A model generated the notes under the pieces. The model made no database searches, was not told the DNA's origin, and was given only the letters and a program-made list of their open reading frames with translations. From Zygnema cylindricum (lineage: Eukaryota > Streptophyta > Zygnematophyceae > Zygnematales > Zygnemataceae): a DNA stretch of 64,000 bases. This document shows positions 22,195 to 33,230 of this stretch, in pieces; the first letter of the stretch is position 1; every line of letters begins with the position of its first letter. The translations under genes were made by a program, and so were the position numbers. The DNA lies in the NCBI GenBank assembly GCA_037447655.1, contig JBBHKE010002075.1:312730-376729 (forward strand), read 5' to 3'.

Positions 22195-22330
22195 ATTTAC
22201 ATGGTGGAACAAAAGAGGGTGGGGGGACTCTTTCAAGGCTTGTAAAACACATGAGAGAGCATAACACTTTGATTGGTACGCATCTAAATTATAGTTGAAA
22301 AATATGTGTTGCGAAAAGATTTCACCACTA
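22195..22330 (+). pseudogene. Possible erased LRR module
   Basis: From 22237 the sequence 'cttgtaaaacacatgagagag...gcataacactttgattgg' matches the shared start of the other introns (CTTGTAAGACACATGAC...CACTATGGTTG). It sits about 200 bp after a true exon-intron border. The LRR coding part itself is not recognisable upstream of it. I read it as a decayed extra exon-intron unit. Confidence 0.35.
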
Positions 22331-22419
22331 TTTTTATAGTTTGTCAAAACAAAACGTGTATATTTTTATTTTTATATCTTTTTTTCAAAAAATATAATAA
22401 AAATTTACTTCTCTTTTTT

Positions 22420-25400
22420 GTGAAAGGGAGAGAGAGGGGAAAAATGAGAGAGAAAGTGATGCGAAAAGAAAATGGTGAGGTAAATAGAGAGGAATAAACA
22501 GTGGGAGAGAGGCAGAAAGAAGGGGTGGAAGACGGGACTTGGGGGGAGGGTGGGGGAGGGGGGAGGGGGGAGGGGGGAGGGAGGAGGGAGGAGGGAGGGA
22601 GGTAGAGGGGGAGAGGGGGGGAGGGGGGAGGGGAAGAGGGGGAGAGTGGGAGAGGGGGAGTGGGGGAGAGGGAGAAAGTTAGAGAGTTAGAGAGGGGTAG
22701 AGAGGGAGAGGCGAGGAAAAGGGTAAGAAGAAAGAGAGGGATAAGAGGAGAGGGAGAAAGGGCGAAAAAGAGGGAGGGAGGTGAAAAGAGAAAAGGGGAG
22801 ACGGGAGGGGGAAGGAGAAGAGGGAGAGGGAGGAGTGAGAGGAGAGACGAAAAAAAAGGGTGAGAGAGGGGGACGGAGCAAGAGAAAGGGAGCAAGAGGT
22901 GATGGACGGGGAGAAAGGGGAGGGAGAGGAGGGAGAGAAGGGACGAAGAAATAGTGAAAATGTGGAAAAAAAGGAGAGGAATAGCGGAAGTGGACGAAGG
23001 GAGAGCAAGAAAGATAGAGAGACAAAGAATGGGTGAGGGATAGGGAGTGGGAGAGGGAGTGGGTAAGGGTGAAGGAGAGTGGTCTATGACAAGGTGAGAG
23101 GGGGGAAGGGGGGAAGGGTTAGAGAGTGAGAAGGAAAAAAGAAAGAGGTGGATAAGGGCCAAGTTGGGAATAGGGGGTCATAGGAGAGGTGGAGAGGAGA
23201 GGAGTGAGAGGAAGGGAATAGGAGAGAGAGAGTGAAGGGGAGAGGAAAAGAGGGTGAGGAAGGGAAAGAAAGTGGAAGAGGGAGTGTGAGAGGGAGAGGG
23301 AGAAGAAGCGGGAGAGGGAATGAGATACGGAGAGGGAGAGAGAGGCGGAGAAGAAGAGGTAGAAAAAATAGGAGAAAAATAGCGCTATAGGGAGAGGGTT
23401 AGGGAGGTAGAGGGTGAGAGAGTGAGAGGGGAAGAGGGAGAGGAGTATTATGAGGGGTATAAAGTATTAAAGGGAGAATGAGAAGGGAAAAAAGGGAGGG
23501 AGAAGGGGTGCAAGAGAGAGAGGGGGAGGGAGATGGAGAGGGAAGGGAGAAAGAAGGGGATTGGGAGATGGGCATGGGGACGGACAAGGCTGGGAAAGGC
23601 GGGAAAGGGGGGATAATGAGAGAGGGAGAGACAGGCAAGCGGACAGGGTGAGGGGTAGAGAGTGATAGATGGTGGGAGAAAAATGGGGAGATAGAGAGGC
23701 AGATGGGAAAAGAAAAAGGGAGAGGGGGATAAAGGGAGACGACGATATGTGAAGAGGGGGAGTGAGGGTGGGAAAGGGAGATGTAATGAGGGGGATAGGA
23801 GGAGAATGAGAGAAGGAAAGAGGAAATGCGATGCTGAAAGCTTGAGAAAGGGGGAGAGGGAGAAAGGAAGAGCGAGAGTTTTAAAGTGGGAGGGATAGAG
23901 GGAGCGGGAGAGACAGAGTGGTATAGGTAGAAATATTGAGGAGAGAGGGAGAAGGTGAGAGAAAAAAAGGGAAAGTGATGGAGAAGTGTAGTGGAGGAGA
24001 GGGGAGAGAGGGAGAGAGAGACGATGGGAGAGAAAAAGAGTGGGAGGGAAGGGTAAATTAGTGGAGGGAAAAGGAACAGAAGTAAAAATGGGGGGAAAGG
24101 GCTAGAGAGGTGGCAGAGGGAGATTGAAAGGGACGGGGGGAGGGGAAAAGTGGGGAAGAGGGGGAGGAGGGAAGGGGAGGAGAGGAGGGGAGGGTGTAGG
24201 ATCAGGGAGTGAGGGTCGGAGAGCGGCAAACGGGAAGAGGGGGAGAGGGGCATCGGGTTGAGTTGGAGCGGGAGAGAGAGAGAGGATTGAGGGAGAGGGA
24301 GAAAAAGATTGAAAGGAAGAGTGAGAAGGAAATGGATAGAGAGGGACAGGGAGTGGGAGAACGAGAGGAAAGAGAAAGGGAGAAGGAAAGGGACAAAAAG
24401 GGAGATCGAGATGAGAAGGCGAGGGAGTGGGAGTGGGAGATGGGTTGGAAAAGGAGAGGACAAAGGCAGGGAGGGAAAGAGAGAGGCAGAAGGGGAGGCT
24501 GAAGGAACGAGGGGGTGAGAGGGCGGGCGAGTGGGGAGGAGTGGGGGAGGGAGAGGGTCAAGGAGAGGAGGAAAGGGGGAGAGGGGGAGATTGGCGTTCA
24601 AAGCGTGGTGGTGAAGTAAAGAGGGAGACTGGGAGTGCGAGTGGGAGGGGGGGAGGAAAGGATAGGGAAGAGTGAGAATGGAAGGGGTTGAGAGGGGGGG
24701 AGATGATGATCCGGGGCAAGGTGGGGAGAGGAGGAGAGGGAGAGAGAGGGGGGAGAGAGGTGAGAAGAGAAGAGGGAGGGAGGTGGAGTGGGGGAGTTAG
24801 CGAAGGAGACGGGGGGTGAGAGTGCAGGAGAGGGAGCGATAGAGTGAGTGCGAGAGGGGGGGGGCGCGTGGGGGGGGGGGTGAGAAGGGAGTGGTGAAGT
24901 GGGAGAGGGGGGTCGAGAGACAAGTGGAGAGGGGTAGAGGAGAGGAAGAGAAGCTGGAGAGAGCTAGAGAGGGAGAGAGGAAGAGAGTGAGAGATAGAGG
25001 GAGAGAGAGAGGGAGGGGGGAATGGGGAAGAGGAAGTATAGTGATAGGTAAAAATATGGAGTAGGGGCGAGTTAAAGGGGCCAGAGAGGGAGAGGTGGGG
25101 AGAGGTGGAGAGGGGTAGAGTGAGAGAGTGCGAAAGTGATATGAACAAAGGAAGATAGGGAGAGGCTGCGGGAGAGTGAGTGTGGGAGGGGAGTAGGAGG
25201 GGTGGAGAGGATTGGGAAGGAGGGGGAGAGGAGGGAAGGTGGAGATGGGGAAAGGGGGAGAGGAGAAGAGGGGGAGATAGGGAGGAGAGGAAGAAAAAGA
25301 GCTAGGGGGAGGCGTAGAGAGGGGGGGAGAGAATGAGGGAGAGGAAGGTCGAGAGGGAGAGTGAGTGGGAGAGGAAGAGAGTGAGGGGAAGGGAGAAGGA

Positions 25401-26285
25401 GAGGATGACGGGTAGAGGGAAGGTTGGGAGGAAGTAGGGAGGAGGGGGAGAAGTAGAGTTATATGGGGAGTAGGAGGCGGTGGGGGAGGGGTGGGGGCTC
25501 TGGCGGGGGAGCGAGGGAGGAGGTGAGGGAGGGAAGAGGGAGTGTGAGAGGGGGAAAGAGAGGGAAGTGGATGGAGAAGGAGAGGCATGGGTGGGGGTGA
25601 GTGCAAAGGAGAGAGAGAAGGAGAGGGAGAGGGAGAGGGAGAGAGGTGGACAAAGATAGGGAGAGGGGGAGAGTGAAAGAGAAAAAAAGTGGAAGAGAGG
25701 GGGAGAGGGGGATAGAGAGGGAGAGGGAGAGAAGAACAAGGGGAGAGGGGAAGAGGGGCAGAAGGGGAGAGGGTTAAGATGGGGAGGGCGTGAGTGGGGG
25801 ATAAGGGGTGAAAGGGAGAGGGGAAAAGGGGGGGAGGAAAGGTGGAGGTGGTGAGGGGAGGAATGGAAGCACGGGAGGATGGCAGTTCGGGAGAGAGAGG
25901 GGTAGAGGTAAAAGTTGTTTGGGGAGGGAGAGGAAAATGGCGTGGGCGAGAGCGTGGCCGAGTGTGAGGGCGCGGGTGAGGGTTAGGGAGAGGGAGAAGG
26001 ATAGTGAAAAGGAGAGGGAGAGGAAGTGTAAGAGGAAAATTGAAAAGTGAAAGGGATGTGGGGAAAAGAGGGCGGAGAGCGGAGAGAAGGGGATAGAGGG
26101 GTGAGAGGGGGGGGAAAGCGGAGAGAGGGGAAGGGAAAGGGGAAAGTGGGGGTGTGGAAAAGAGTTGGTAAATAGAAAGAGGGAAGGCGAGAGGAAAATA
26201 GAGAAAGAGAGAGGGAGAGGAGAGATGGATATAGGGAGAGGGGGCGTGTAGAGGGAGATAGGGCTGGTAGAGGAGGATGGGGTTG
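22420..26285 (+). repeat. Giant polypurine tract, about 3.9 kb, in intron 3
   Basis: Nearly uninterrupted A/G on the plus strand, built of GGGAGAG, GAGGGGGA and AGGGAGGG words in no fixed period. Short breaks contain a T or C every 10-40 bases. Mirror symmetry and G-runs make triplex and G-quadruplex structures plausible. The long minus-strand open frames (for example 23399-24601) are Ser/Pro/Leu low complexity with no domain. From 26290 to 27118 the intron continues as AT-rich DNA with TAATTAAT words. Confidence 0.95.
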
Positions 26286-27118
26286 GTTAAAAAAAGGAAG
26301 TTTTCTTAATTCTTAATTAACATATAATTGTAAATTTAAATCAAAAATCTAAGAATTAATTCTTATTAATTAGTAATATTTTTAATATTTAGCACTTAAT
26401 TTTTGCTTAATACTCAGTCATTAAATCTTTAATAATTATACTTAACAATTGATAATAATAAATAACATATAATGTTTATTTTTAAATAGCAAAATTAAAT
26501 CATTTAATAATTATTTTTAAATAGTAAAAGTAAATGATTTAAATTTATATTAATGATCTTCCATCAATATCTAATTATATATACTCAATTATTGATATAG
26601 AATGATTAACAACTAATAATTATTATTTTAATTCTATTACTTTAAACCTAAATTTAATCATTAATAAATGTTGACCAAATAAATTAAATATAATCATCAA
26701 TTAAGTATTAAAAAAAAAAAAACTTAATTTTAATTGAAGAAAATATTAATTACTGACATGTGAGATTTTTTTTTTTTTTCTTTGTAATTTTTTGTCATAA
26801 AATTTCGACAATAAATAAAAACAAATAAAAAATTAAGAAAAAAAAGTTAAAAAAACAAGATACATAATATACATATTTTTATATATGTACACATATATAT
26901 TTTTATTTTTTGCTTTTTACAAAATTATATCAATGACTAATTGTAGAAAAAATGGTGGGCAAAAAAGAGGCGAGGTTCAAAATGAAAAGGTGGTGGGGTT
27001 TGCAAACAAATACGATTGTATGTGTAAAAAATGTGAATTGGATTTTCTTTTTCTTTTTGGTGTTTGATTTTTCTTAGTAATTTTTAAGATTTTTTTTTTT
27101 GGATGCTTGTTCTCCTAG

Positions 27119-27190
27119 AATTATGTACCAAAACAAGTTGAGTGGAAGCATTCCATCGTCCATCGGTCAACTGACATCCCTCGTAGTACT
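27119..27190 (+). CDS. LRR exon 4, 72 nt
   Basis: Acceptor TCTCCTAG at 27111-27118, donor GTAAGA at 27191. It reads IMYQNKLSGSIPSSIGQ then LTSLVVL across the border, one LRR in the shared phase with no stop. Intron 4 is 27191-29459. Confidence 0.65.
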
Positions 27191-27379
27191 GTAAGACACA
27201 TGACACTATGGTTGTGTTGCCCATAAAAAATGGTCTAAATAAAAATGGTTTCTTGAAAAAAAAATCATTTCCCACAAAATTATTTTAAATTTTATCAAAA
27301 GTAAGTTTTTTTTTTTTTAATCGTAAAAAACTTTTTTACAAAAACATTACATGACTTAATTATAAAAAATTACGTGAAA

Positions 27380-28195
27380 TAATGGTGGAAAAGGGAAGGG
27401 AAGGGGGAGGAGAGCCGGGTGGGGGAGGGGGGGAGGTGAAAGGAGAGAAAGATGGGAGGAAGGGGAGGAAGGGTGGGAGGGACGCGGATGGTGGGGGGAA
27501 GGCGAAGGATGGGAGGGAGGTGGGGGGAGGAGTGGGAGGAGGGGGACAAGAGGAAGAGAGGGGAAGAGAGGGAGAGGGGGGAGGGGCACAGGAAGGAAAG
27601 GGAAGGTCTGTTGTGAGGGGAAAATGGAGCTGGAGGGGGAGAGGGAAAGGGTTCAAAGGAGAGGGGTAAAGATAAGGGGAGAAAGGGAGAAAAGGAGAGA
27701 GAAATAGGGGGAGAAAGGGAGAAAAAAAGAGAGAAATAGGGGGAGGTCGAGTGGGAAGAGGAGCGAAGTGTAGGGAAAAGGATAAAAAGAAAGGGGAGAG
27801 AGGGGGATATGGCGGGGAGAGGTGGGGAGATATTGGAAGAGAGAGAGGGGAGTGTGGTCAGGATAAAAGGGAGATAGAGGGACAAAGTAAAAGGGGGAGA
27901 GAGGGACGGAAAGAGTGGAGGGTTAGAGAAGGAGAGGCACAAATTGAGAGTGGGGAAAGGGTGAGTGGGAGAGGGAGGCCGGGGAGACGTGGAGAGGGGA
28001 GGGAGAGGGTGAAACTGATATGGAGGTAGATAGAGAGAGAAAAAGAGAAAAAGAGGAAGAGTGAAAGGGAGAGGAGAGAAAATAAAAGGGCGGGGAAAGG
28101 GGAAAAAGCGAGGGAGGGAGAGGGAGAGGGGTTGGGAAAGGGAAAAAGGGGAGGACGGGGAGAAGAGGGGAAGAGAGGGAAGATGGGGAGAGTGT
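27380..28195 (+). repeat. Polypurine tract in intron 4
   Basis: About 0.8 kb of GGGAGG/GAGAAAGG-rich plus-strand purines. From 28196 to about 28870 follows AT-rich DNA with many TAATTA and AATAAT words. No gene is seen there. Open frames on either strand in the purine part are low complexity. Confidence 0.9.
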
Positions 28196-29459
28196 ATTTA
28201 ATACTTTCAAACTCGATAATTAATCTTTAATGATTAATAACTAATATTCAATAATTAACATTAAAACTGAATAGTTAAACTTGAAATAGATGCTTATTTC
28301 CTAATACATAGTACTTAATACTTATAACTTAGAAATTATAAATAATTACTAGTTAATGGTGTTTACATAAAAATTCATGTTTAAGTTTAACTTATGTTTA
28401 ATACTTATTTTTCATGCATTATAACAAATAACTAGTAATTAATTATCGGTAAGTGATAGTTAACATTGAATATTAAATAATTAATAATCAATAATCAATA
28501 CACAATAATAAATACTTCATACTTAATACTATAGATGATAACTAATTCTTAGGAATTAAAAATAATAATCAAATGTCACAAAAAAAAATAAGCAAAATAG
28601 TTAATTGTTGATAAATATTTATTAATAAATGACAAATATAATCACTAATAATTAGAAAAAATAAAATAATAGTAGTAATATAAATAGTAATAACGATAAT
28701 ATATTTAACATTAAAATAAAATTAATAATAATTATGATAAAAAGAATAGAGCAATACGATTACAATATTATTTATAATAACAATTGTAAAAATGTAATCA
28801 TGTTATTAAAAAAAATATAAAAAAAATTAATGAAAAATGTTATTGTATGATAAATACAACAGATAATAACGAAGGGTGCGGAAATTGTGAATGCATTTGG
28901 ATTGAAAATTTTGCATTTATTTAATGTATATTTTTTGTCCAATTTTTATGATTTTTTTACTTATTCGTTTGCAAGATTTGTTTTTCTTGAAATAAGAGGG
29001 AGGTGAGGAAAGTGACTAATCCATCCGATGTGGTTTAGTCGCAATTTGTGTTTGTCTTTTTTGTCCACCTTTTCCCTGTTCTATTATTTGTAATTTAAGT
29101 AATTTTAGATTGACTAATCTGTTTAAAACAAAAAAGGGAAAGCAAAAAAAATAGAGTGCAAAAAAAAACATGCATACGCATATTTATAATCAACAAACAC
29201 GTATGTGAAGCGGAGGTGTTTAAAATACGTGTACTGTCGATTTATTCTAAATGTTAATATTTGTTTGATAATTGAATATATTTATTTTATGGTTTTTTTG
29301 TTTTTTTTTTTGTTTAAACAAGTGCGAATTGTACGAAAGGGTTTGGGGAAAGAGGGAAAAAAGCACTTAACAAAGGTGATCGCGTGTGGGAAAGTGTAAA
29401 TTGACATTGTTTCTCCTAAATTTTTTTGATTGGTTTTGTAAATGCCCCATGTCACAGAG

Positions 29460-29534
29460 ATCTATCTTACAACCAGACCAGTTGAGTGGAGGCATTCCAT
29501 CGTCCAACGGTCAACTCACATCCCTCGAACAACT
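29460..29534 (+). CDS. LRR exon 5, 75 nt, with shifted acceptor
   Basis: A 5-bp duplication (ACCAG twice, 29471-29480) disturbs the LRR. The usual acceptor (after CACAG, exon from 29458) would give a TGA. The next AG, two bases on (CACAGAG, exon from 29460), gives 75 nt and restores the frame: PDQLSGGIPSSNGQ then LTSLEQL. Donor GTAAGA at 29535. The 5-bp gain minus the 2-bp shift adds one codon. Intron 5 is 29535-31799. Confidence 0.55.
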
Positions 29535-29934
29535 GTAAGAGACATGACACTATGGTTGTGACACGTATCAAAAATAGGGTCTGTTGGCTGCAAAAGAGTT
29601 TCCGTCGCATTGGCGATTGTTAAGAAGGACTGTCTCTACTTGTAGTTTTTACAGATGTCTCATTCGTACCGATTTTGATTTTTTTCCGAAAATTTGTTAT
29701 TTTTTCTAATTTTTTACTTTTTGTAAAATGCGTATGCTTCGTGCACGGATAAATTATACAAAAAAAAATCAAAATAACGGGTTGAGAAGACATCGTGAAT
29801 CGCTAATAGAGTTAACAAATAATTAGTGGCAAAAAACGATTAGTGTTATTTATTCTATTTTGGCTTAAAGGCCTAACACCAAGAAAAATTAATGCTAATT
29901 TCCACACCCAACACTAACTTAGATGTAGCCACAA

Positions 29935-30420
29935 TAGTTTGTGTTCACAAGCTGGATTTTTAAATATATGAGAACAAGTTCTTGTGATTTTCCCTCGTCT
30001 TTCTGTTTTAGAATCAAATCTTAGTACTCTTTTCCATAGCGACACACTAAATTTTCCTTTCCGACGCCTTTATCTGTCACTCATTTTGTGTTACTATATG
30101 AAATAATGAGCAGTTTTAGCACGGACTGGCACATATTTTATAATACACCATGTTGAAAAAATCGAAATTAGAGTAAATAACACTAATTAAACATTACTTA
30201 TAGTCTCTGTTCACATATTTGACCCTTGAACATATGAGAACAAGGTCTCGCAATTTTTATTCGTCTTTAGGACTTGGAATCAAATCTGAGTAAACTTTTC
30301 CATGGCGACACACTCAAGTTCGCTTGTCGCCGCCTTTACCTAAAACTTATTTTGTACGTCTATACGAAATAATGAGCAGATTTAGCACAAATTGACACAT
30401 TTCGTACATTGTACTTAAAA
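29935..30420 (+). repeat. Dispersed repeat R, two tandem copies in intron 5
   Basis: About 29935-30170 and 30205-30420 are diverged copies. They share 'gtgttcac', 'gagaacaag', 'tcgtctt', 'aatcaaatct.agta', 'gcgacacac', 'aataatgagcag' and 'gac.ggcacat/gacacattt' blocks. The same family recurs three times at 57543-58060. At 30510-30660 a further block ('gaattttgttccgtacgcgta') matches 60840-60960. It has no coding capacity. Confidence 0.75.
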
Positions 30421-30889
30421 AAAAAAATCGAAAATAGAGAAACTAGCGCTAATTATACTATGCCCATATTATTATAAGAAAACAAGTTTGATTGAGTTGT
30501 AATAGTATTTTTGATTAGATTTTTTCAATTTTTCTTTTATAACAAAAGTCAAAGTCAGTTAACGTATTTTAAAAAGTTTTGAATTTTGTTCCGTACGCGT
30601 ATTCATTCTTTTTTTGGGCATTTCATGTGTGCGTTTTATGCGTATGAGATATCTATGTAATTTTTCTATCTATATTTCAAAAAAATTATTTTATAAATTT
30701 ATGTGAATGGTGGAAAAGGCAGAGAGAAGGACAGAGGGTCAAGTCAGGTAACGCGGTGTTGGAGGGTTGGGTGGGGTAAGGGCAGGGGCAGCAACAAGAT
30801 CATGATTGAAATAGATGTGGGCATTTATGTAATGGCTTTTCTATTTGGCTTGTTAATAATGGTTTACGGATTATTATTTTTATGCAATG

Positions 30890-31125
30890 ACAAACGAGGG
30901 AGAGAACAGGAGACGAGGAGAGTAGTAGAGTGGGAGGGTCGATATAGAGGGGAGTGTGAGAGCAAGAGCGAGGGGAAAGGGGAGGAGGGGGAGAGGGTGA
31001 GGTAAAGGGAAAAAAATGAAAATACAGATGAAGGGGGAGAGGGAGAGAGAGAGGGAGAAAGAGAGTGAGAGGGAGAGGGAGAGGGAGATAGAGAGGGAGA
31101 GGGAAAAGGAGAGGGGGGAGAAAGA
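30890..31125 (+). repeat. Polypurine tract in intron 5
   Basis: A GAGAGGGAGAGGGAGA-type tract of about 235 bp, with a smaller purine patch at 30700-30790. No gene is seen in intron 5. Open frames over the tract are low complexity. Confidence 0.85.
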
Positions 31126-31799
31126 TTTTTGAGAGAGGTTTTTGTTAACTCCTACTTTTTATCAAGTTTTTTTTTCTTCATTGGTTGAGTTACACTTATT
31201 ATTTAGAAAAAAAGGGTTGGAGAGGAGGGGATTGTGACATGAGCCCTTTGGTATAGTGTTGTGCATTTTTTCTTTCCCTATATGTTAGCGAGTTTTTAAT
31301 TGGTTTTACATTTTTTTTTGTTTATTTGGATGATTATTACCCTTCAAAAACTGTGCGCGAATGCGTATGGCTTCTTCCAAAAACATTTGTACCACATTGT
31401 TTATTTTGACACTGATAGATGATTTTTTTTAAGTAATAAATGAAAAATGCCAATAAAAACCGTAAAAAGTCGGTTTTTCCATGTAACAAATGAAAAATGG
31501 CCACAAAAACCAAAAAAATAAATGCTACAAATACATTTCTCAACTCCCTAAAATAATTCCATTAATCAGTCTTAGTGTCAAATAAGTAAATCAAGTGTAG
31601 AAAATTCAGTATAACAAGCAAAACTAGAAGAAGTATTATGTAATATTAGATTCATATCGTCCTCACCTTTTACTTCTTTTGTTGTACATGAATTTTGGTT
31701 GATGCCTTCTTAAACATCTTTATTTTTGTGGACTTGCTATCATGGATATTGATGGTTTGTCGGGTATTTTTTGTTTATCATGGCGAACCATGTTTGCAG

Positions 31800-32077
31800 T
31801 GTTATTTATAACAACTACTTCACCGGGCCGGTTACGAAAGTCAATGGGAGGCCAGATTGTGGCGAGTTGTCCACCAATTGCCTATTTGGCCCAAACCTCC
31901 CAACCGGGTGTGCACTCAGCAGTCAACGAAGTAAAAGCGAATGTGACGCGTTTTGCAATGCGACCCAACCAAGAGGCCCTTGTGGGGGAGGCGGTATCTG
32001 CTCTAATGGCACGAACGGGACATCATGTGCATGCAATGAAGGATACGACAATTCCGCCAACAAGTTCATTTGCGAAT
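31800..32077 (+). CDS. Exon with last LRR, Cys-rich linker and EGF-like domain
   Basis: Acceptor TTTGCAG at 31793-31799. The exon begins exactly as the LRR modules do: one base completing a codon, then six codons VIYNNY before the FTG position. It leaves the LRR after FTGPV, passes a Cys-rich segment (DCGELSTNC, PTGC), and enters an EGF-like fold. That fold has Cys spacing C-x8-C-x5-C-x8-C-x-C-x12-C and the diagnostic CACNEGY. Three Asn-x-Thr sequons (NAT, NGT, NGT) suit an extracellular, glycosylated protein. Donor GTACGT at 32078. It ends with one base, matching the two bases that open the next exon. No stop is present. Confidence 0.65.
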
Positions 32078-33230
32078 GTACGTCCAACCTATAAAAAATC
32101 AAGTTTTCTTAAATTATCTCTTGTCAAGTGTTACAAAGGGATTCTAAATTGACAAATTACATGTATATATAATCTTTTAAAATGCATTCAGCAATCTGTG
32201 GTGCATGAAAGCTTTATAGCTTTAACATTATAAATCAAGAAAAAACAGAGCATAAAACAGATCGTTACACACTAATGTAAGCTGATTTTGTCAAGAATTA
32301 TTTTGCGATCCAAAACTGTGTATGTTGAGAAAGTTGACAGAAAATGAAGTCAAATTCTATTAAAATAACCATTGAGAACCTCGATAAACCCAAATCATAA
32401 GAAAAATAATCTTATCGTATATTTATTATTTTTTCTTTTAGGGTTTTTCTTAAACTTTTTTTGTTGTAGACAACCATAAACATAAATGGTCCTTCCTTGA
32501 AAATGGTATGCAAGCATATTGAGTTTTTAATTTAGTGCTGCTTAATTATTTTTGGCAGGCAGACGTTTGTAATTCCATTTTAATTCACTCATTTTTTTAT
32601 ATCAAGAGGATAATAAAAACATATTGAGTTTCATAAAGGTAAAAGCAAACAACTAAAGCCATAATTTATGACAATATACACGTTTGCAATTACATTTTAT
32701 TTCACTTATTTTATGAAATCAAAAGGATAATAAAAATATTTTTTTTTTATAACGGCAAAAACTTAACAATTAAAGCTGTAATTTATGACAATTTTTTGCA
32801 ATTTCAAGTGTTTGGTATTTGTAGATTATTATATATTATTACTAAATGTAAGTTAAAACGTTTAGAGGTGAACCATTCTTTCCATAAAAAACTCATTTTT
32901 TACCTTTTGTTTAGCGTATCCCCTCTACACTTCTTCTTACACCCCCCTTCTGCCTCCAATTAACTTTTCTCTCATCCTTTGGCCCTTTTTCTCCATCTGG
33001 TCGTTTTCTTTTTTCTGTCTTGCTCTCAACCTCAATTTGTTTATCTCGTATTAAAATTAACGGTATTAACTATAATGATGTGTAAAAAAAAAATGTTTAC
33101 TATCTCCATTATTCATGTTGGGATAATCAAAGAAGTCGAAGTTTTGAGAAAACATTTTTGCTTGTACACCAAAAAGCAATATGATTGAGAAAAAATGTGC
33201 TTCTGTCTTCTTTTCAATATTGTTTTGTAG
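32078..33230 (+). other. Intron 6 of the LRR-EGF gene; no other gene seen
   Basis: AT-rich, 1153 bp, GT...AG. A diverged direct repeat of about 130 bp lies at roughly 32560-32690 and 32675-32800 ('cgtttg.aatt.cattttaattcact'... 'atcaa.aggataataaaa'). A pyrimidine-rich run precedes the acceptor. Confidence 0.5.

Noticed and set aside
23399-24601. 400-codon minus-strand open frame, and many similar ones at 22344-25739 and 27356-28210, resembling Ser/Pro-rich wall proteins
   Set aside because: They are translations of the complementary strand of a polypurine tract, which yields only Ser, Pro, Leu, Phe codons and few stops in every frame. Several overlap in different frames, and no domain or start context supports them.
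31742-32152. A 136-codon frame overlapping the EGF-like exon in another frame
   Set aside because: It has no domain, is out of phase with the LRR and Pro-rich exons, and runs through the donor site. The alternative frame has the EGF cysteine pattern.
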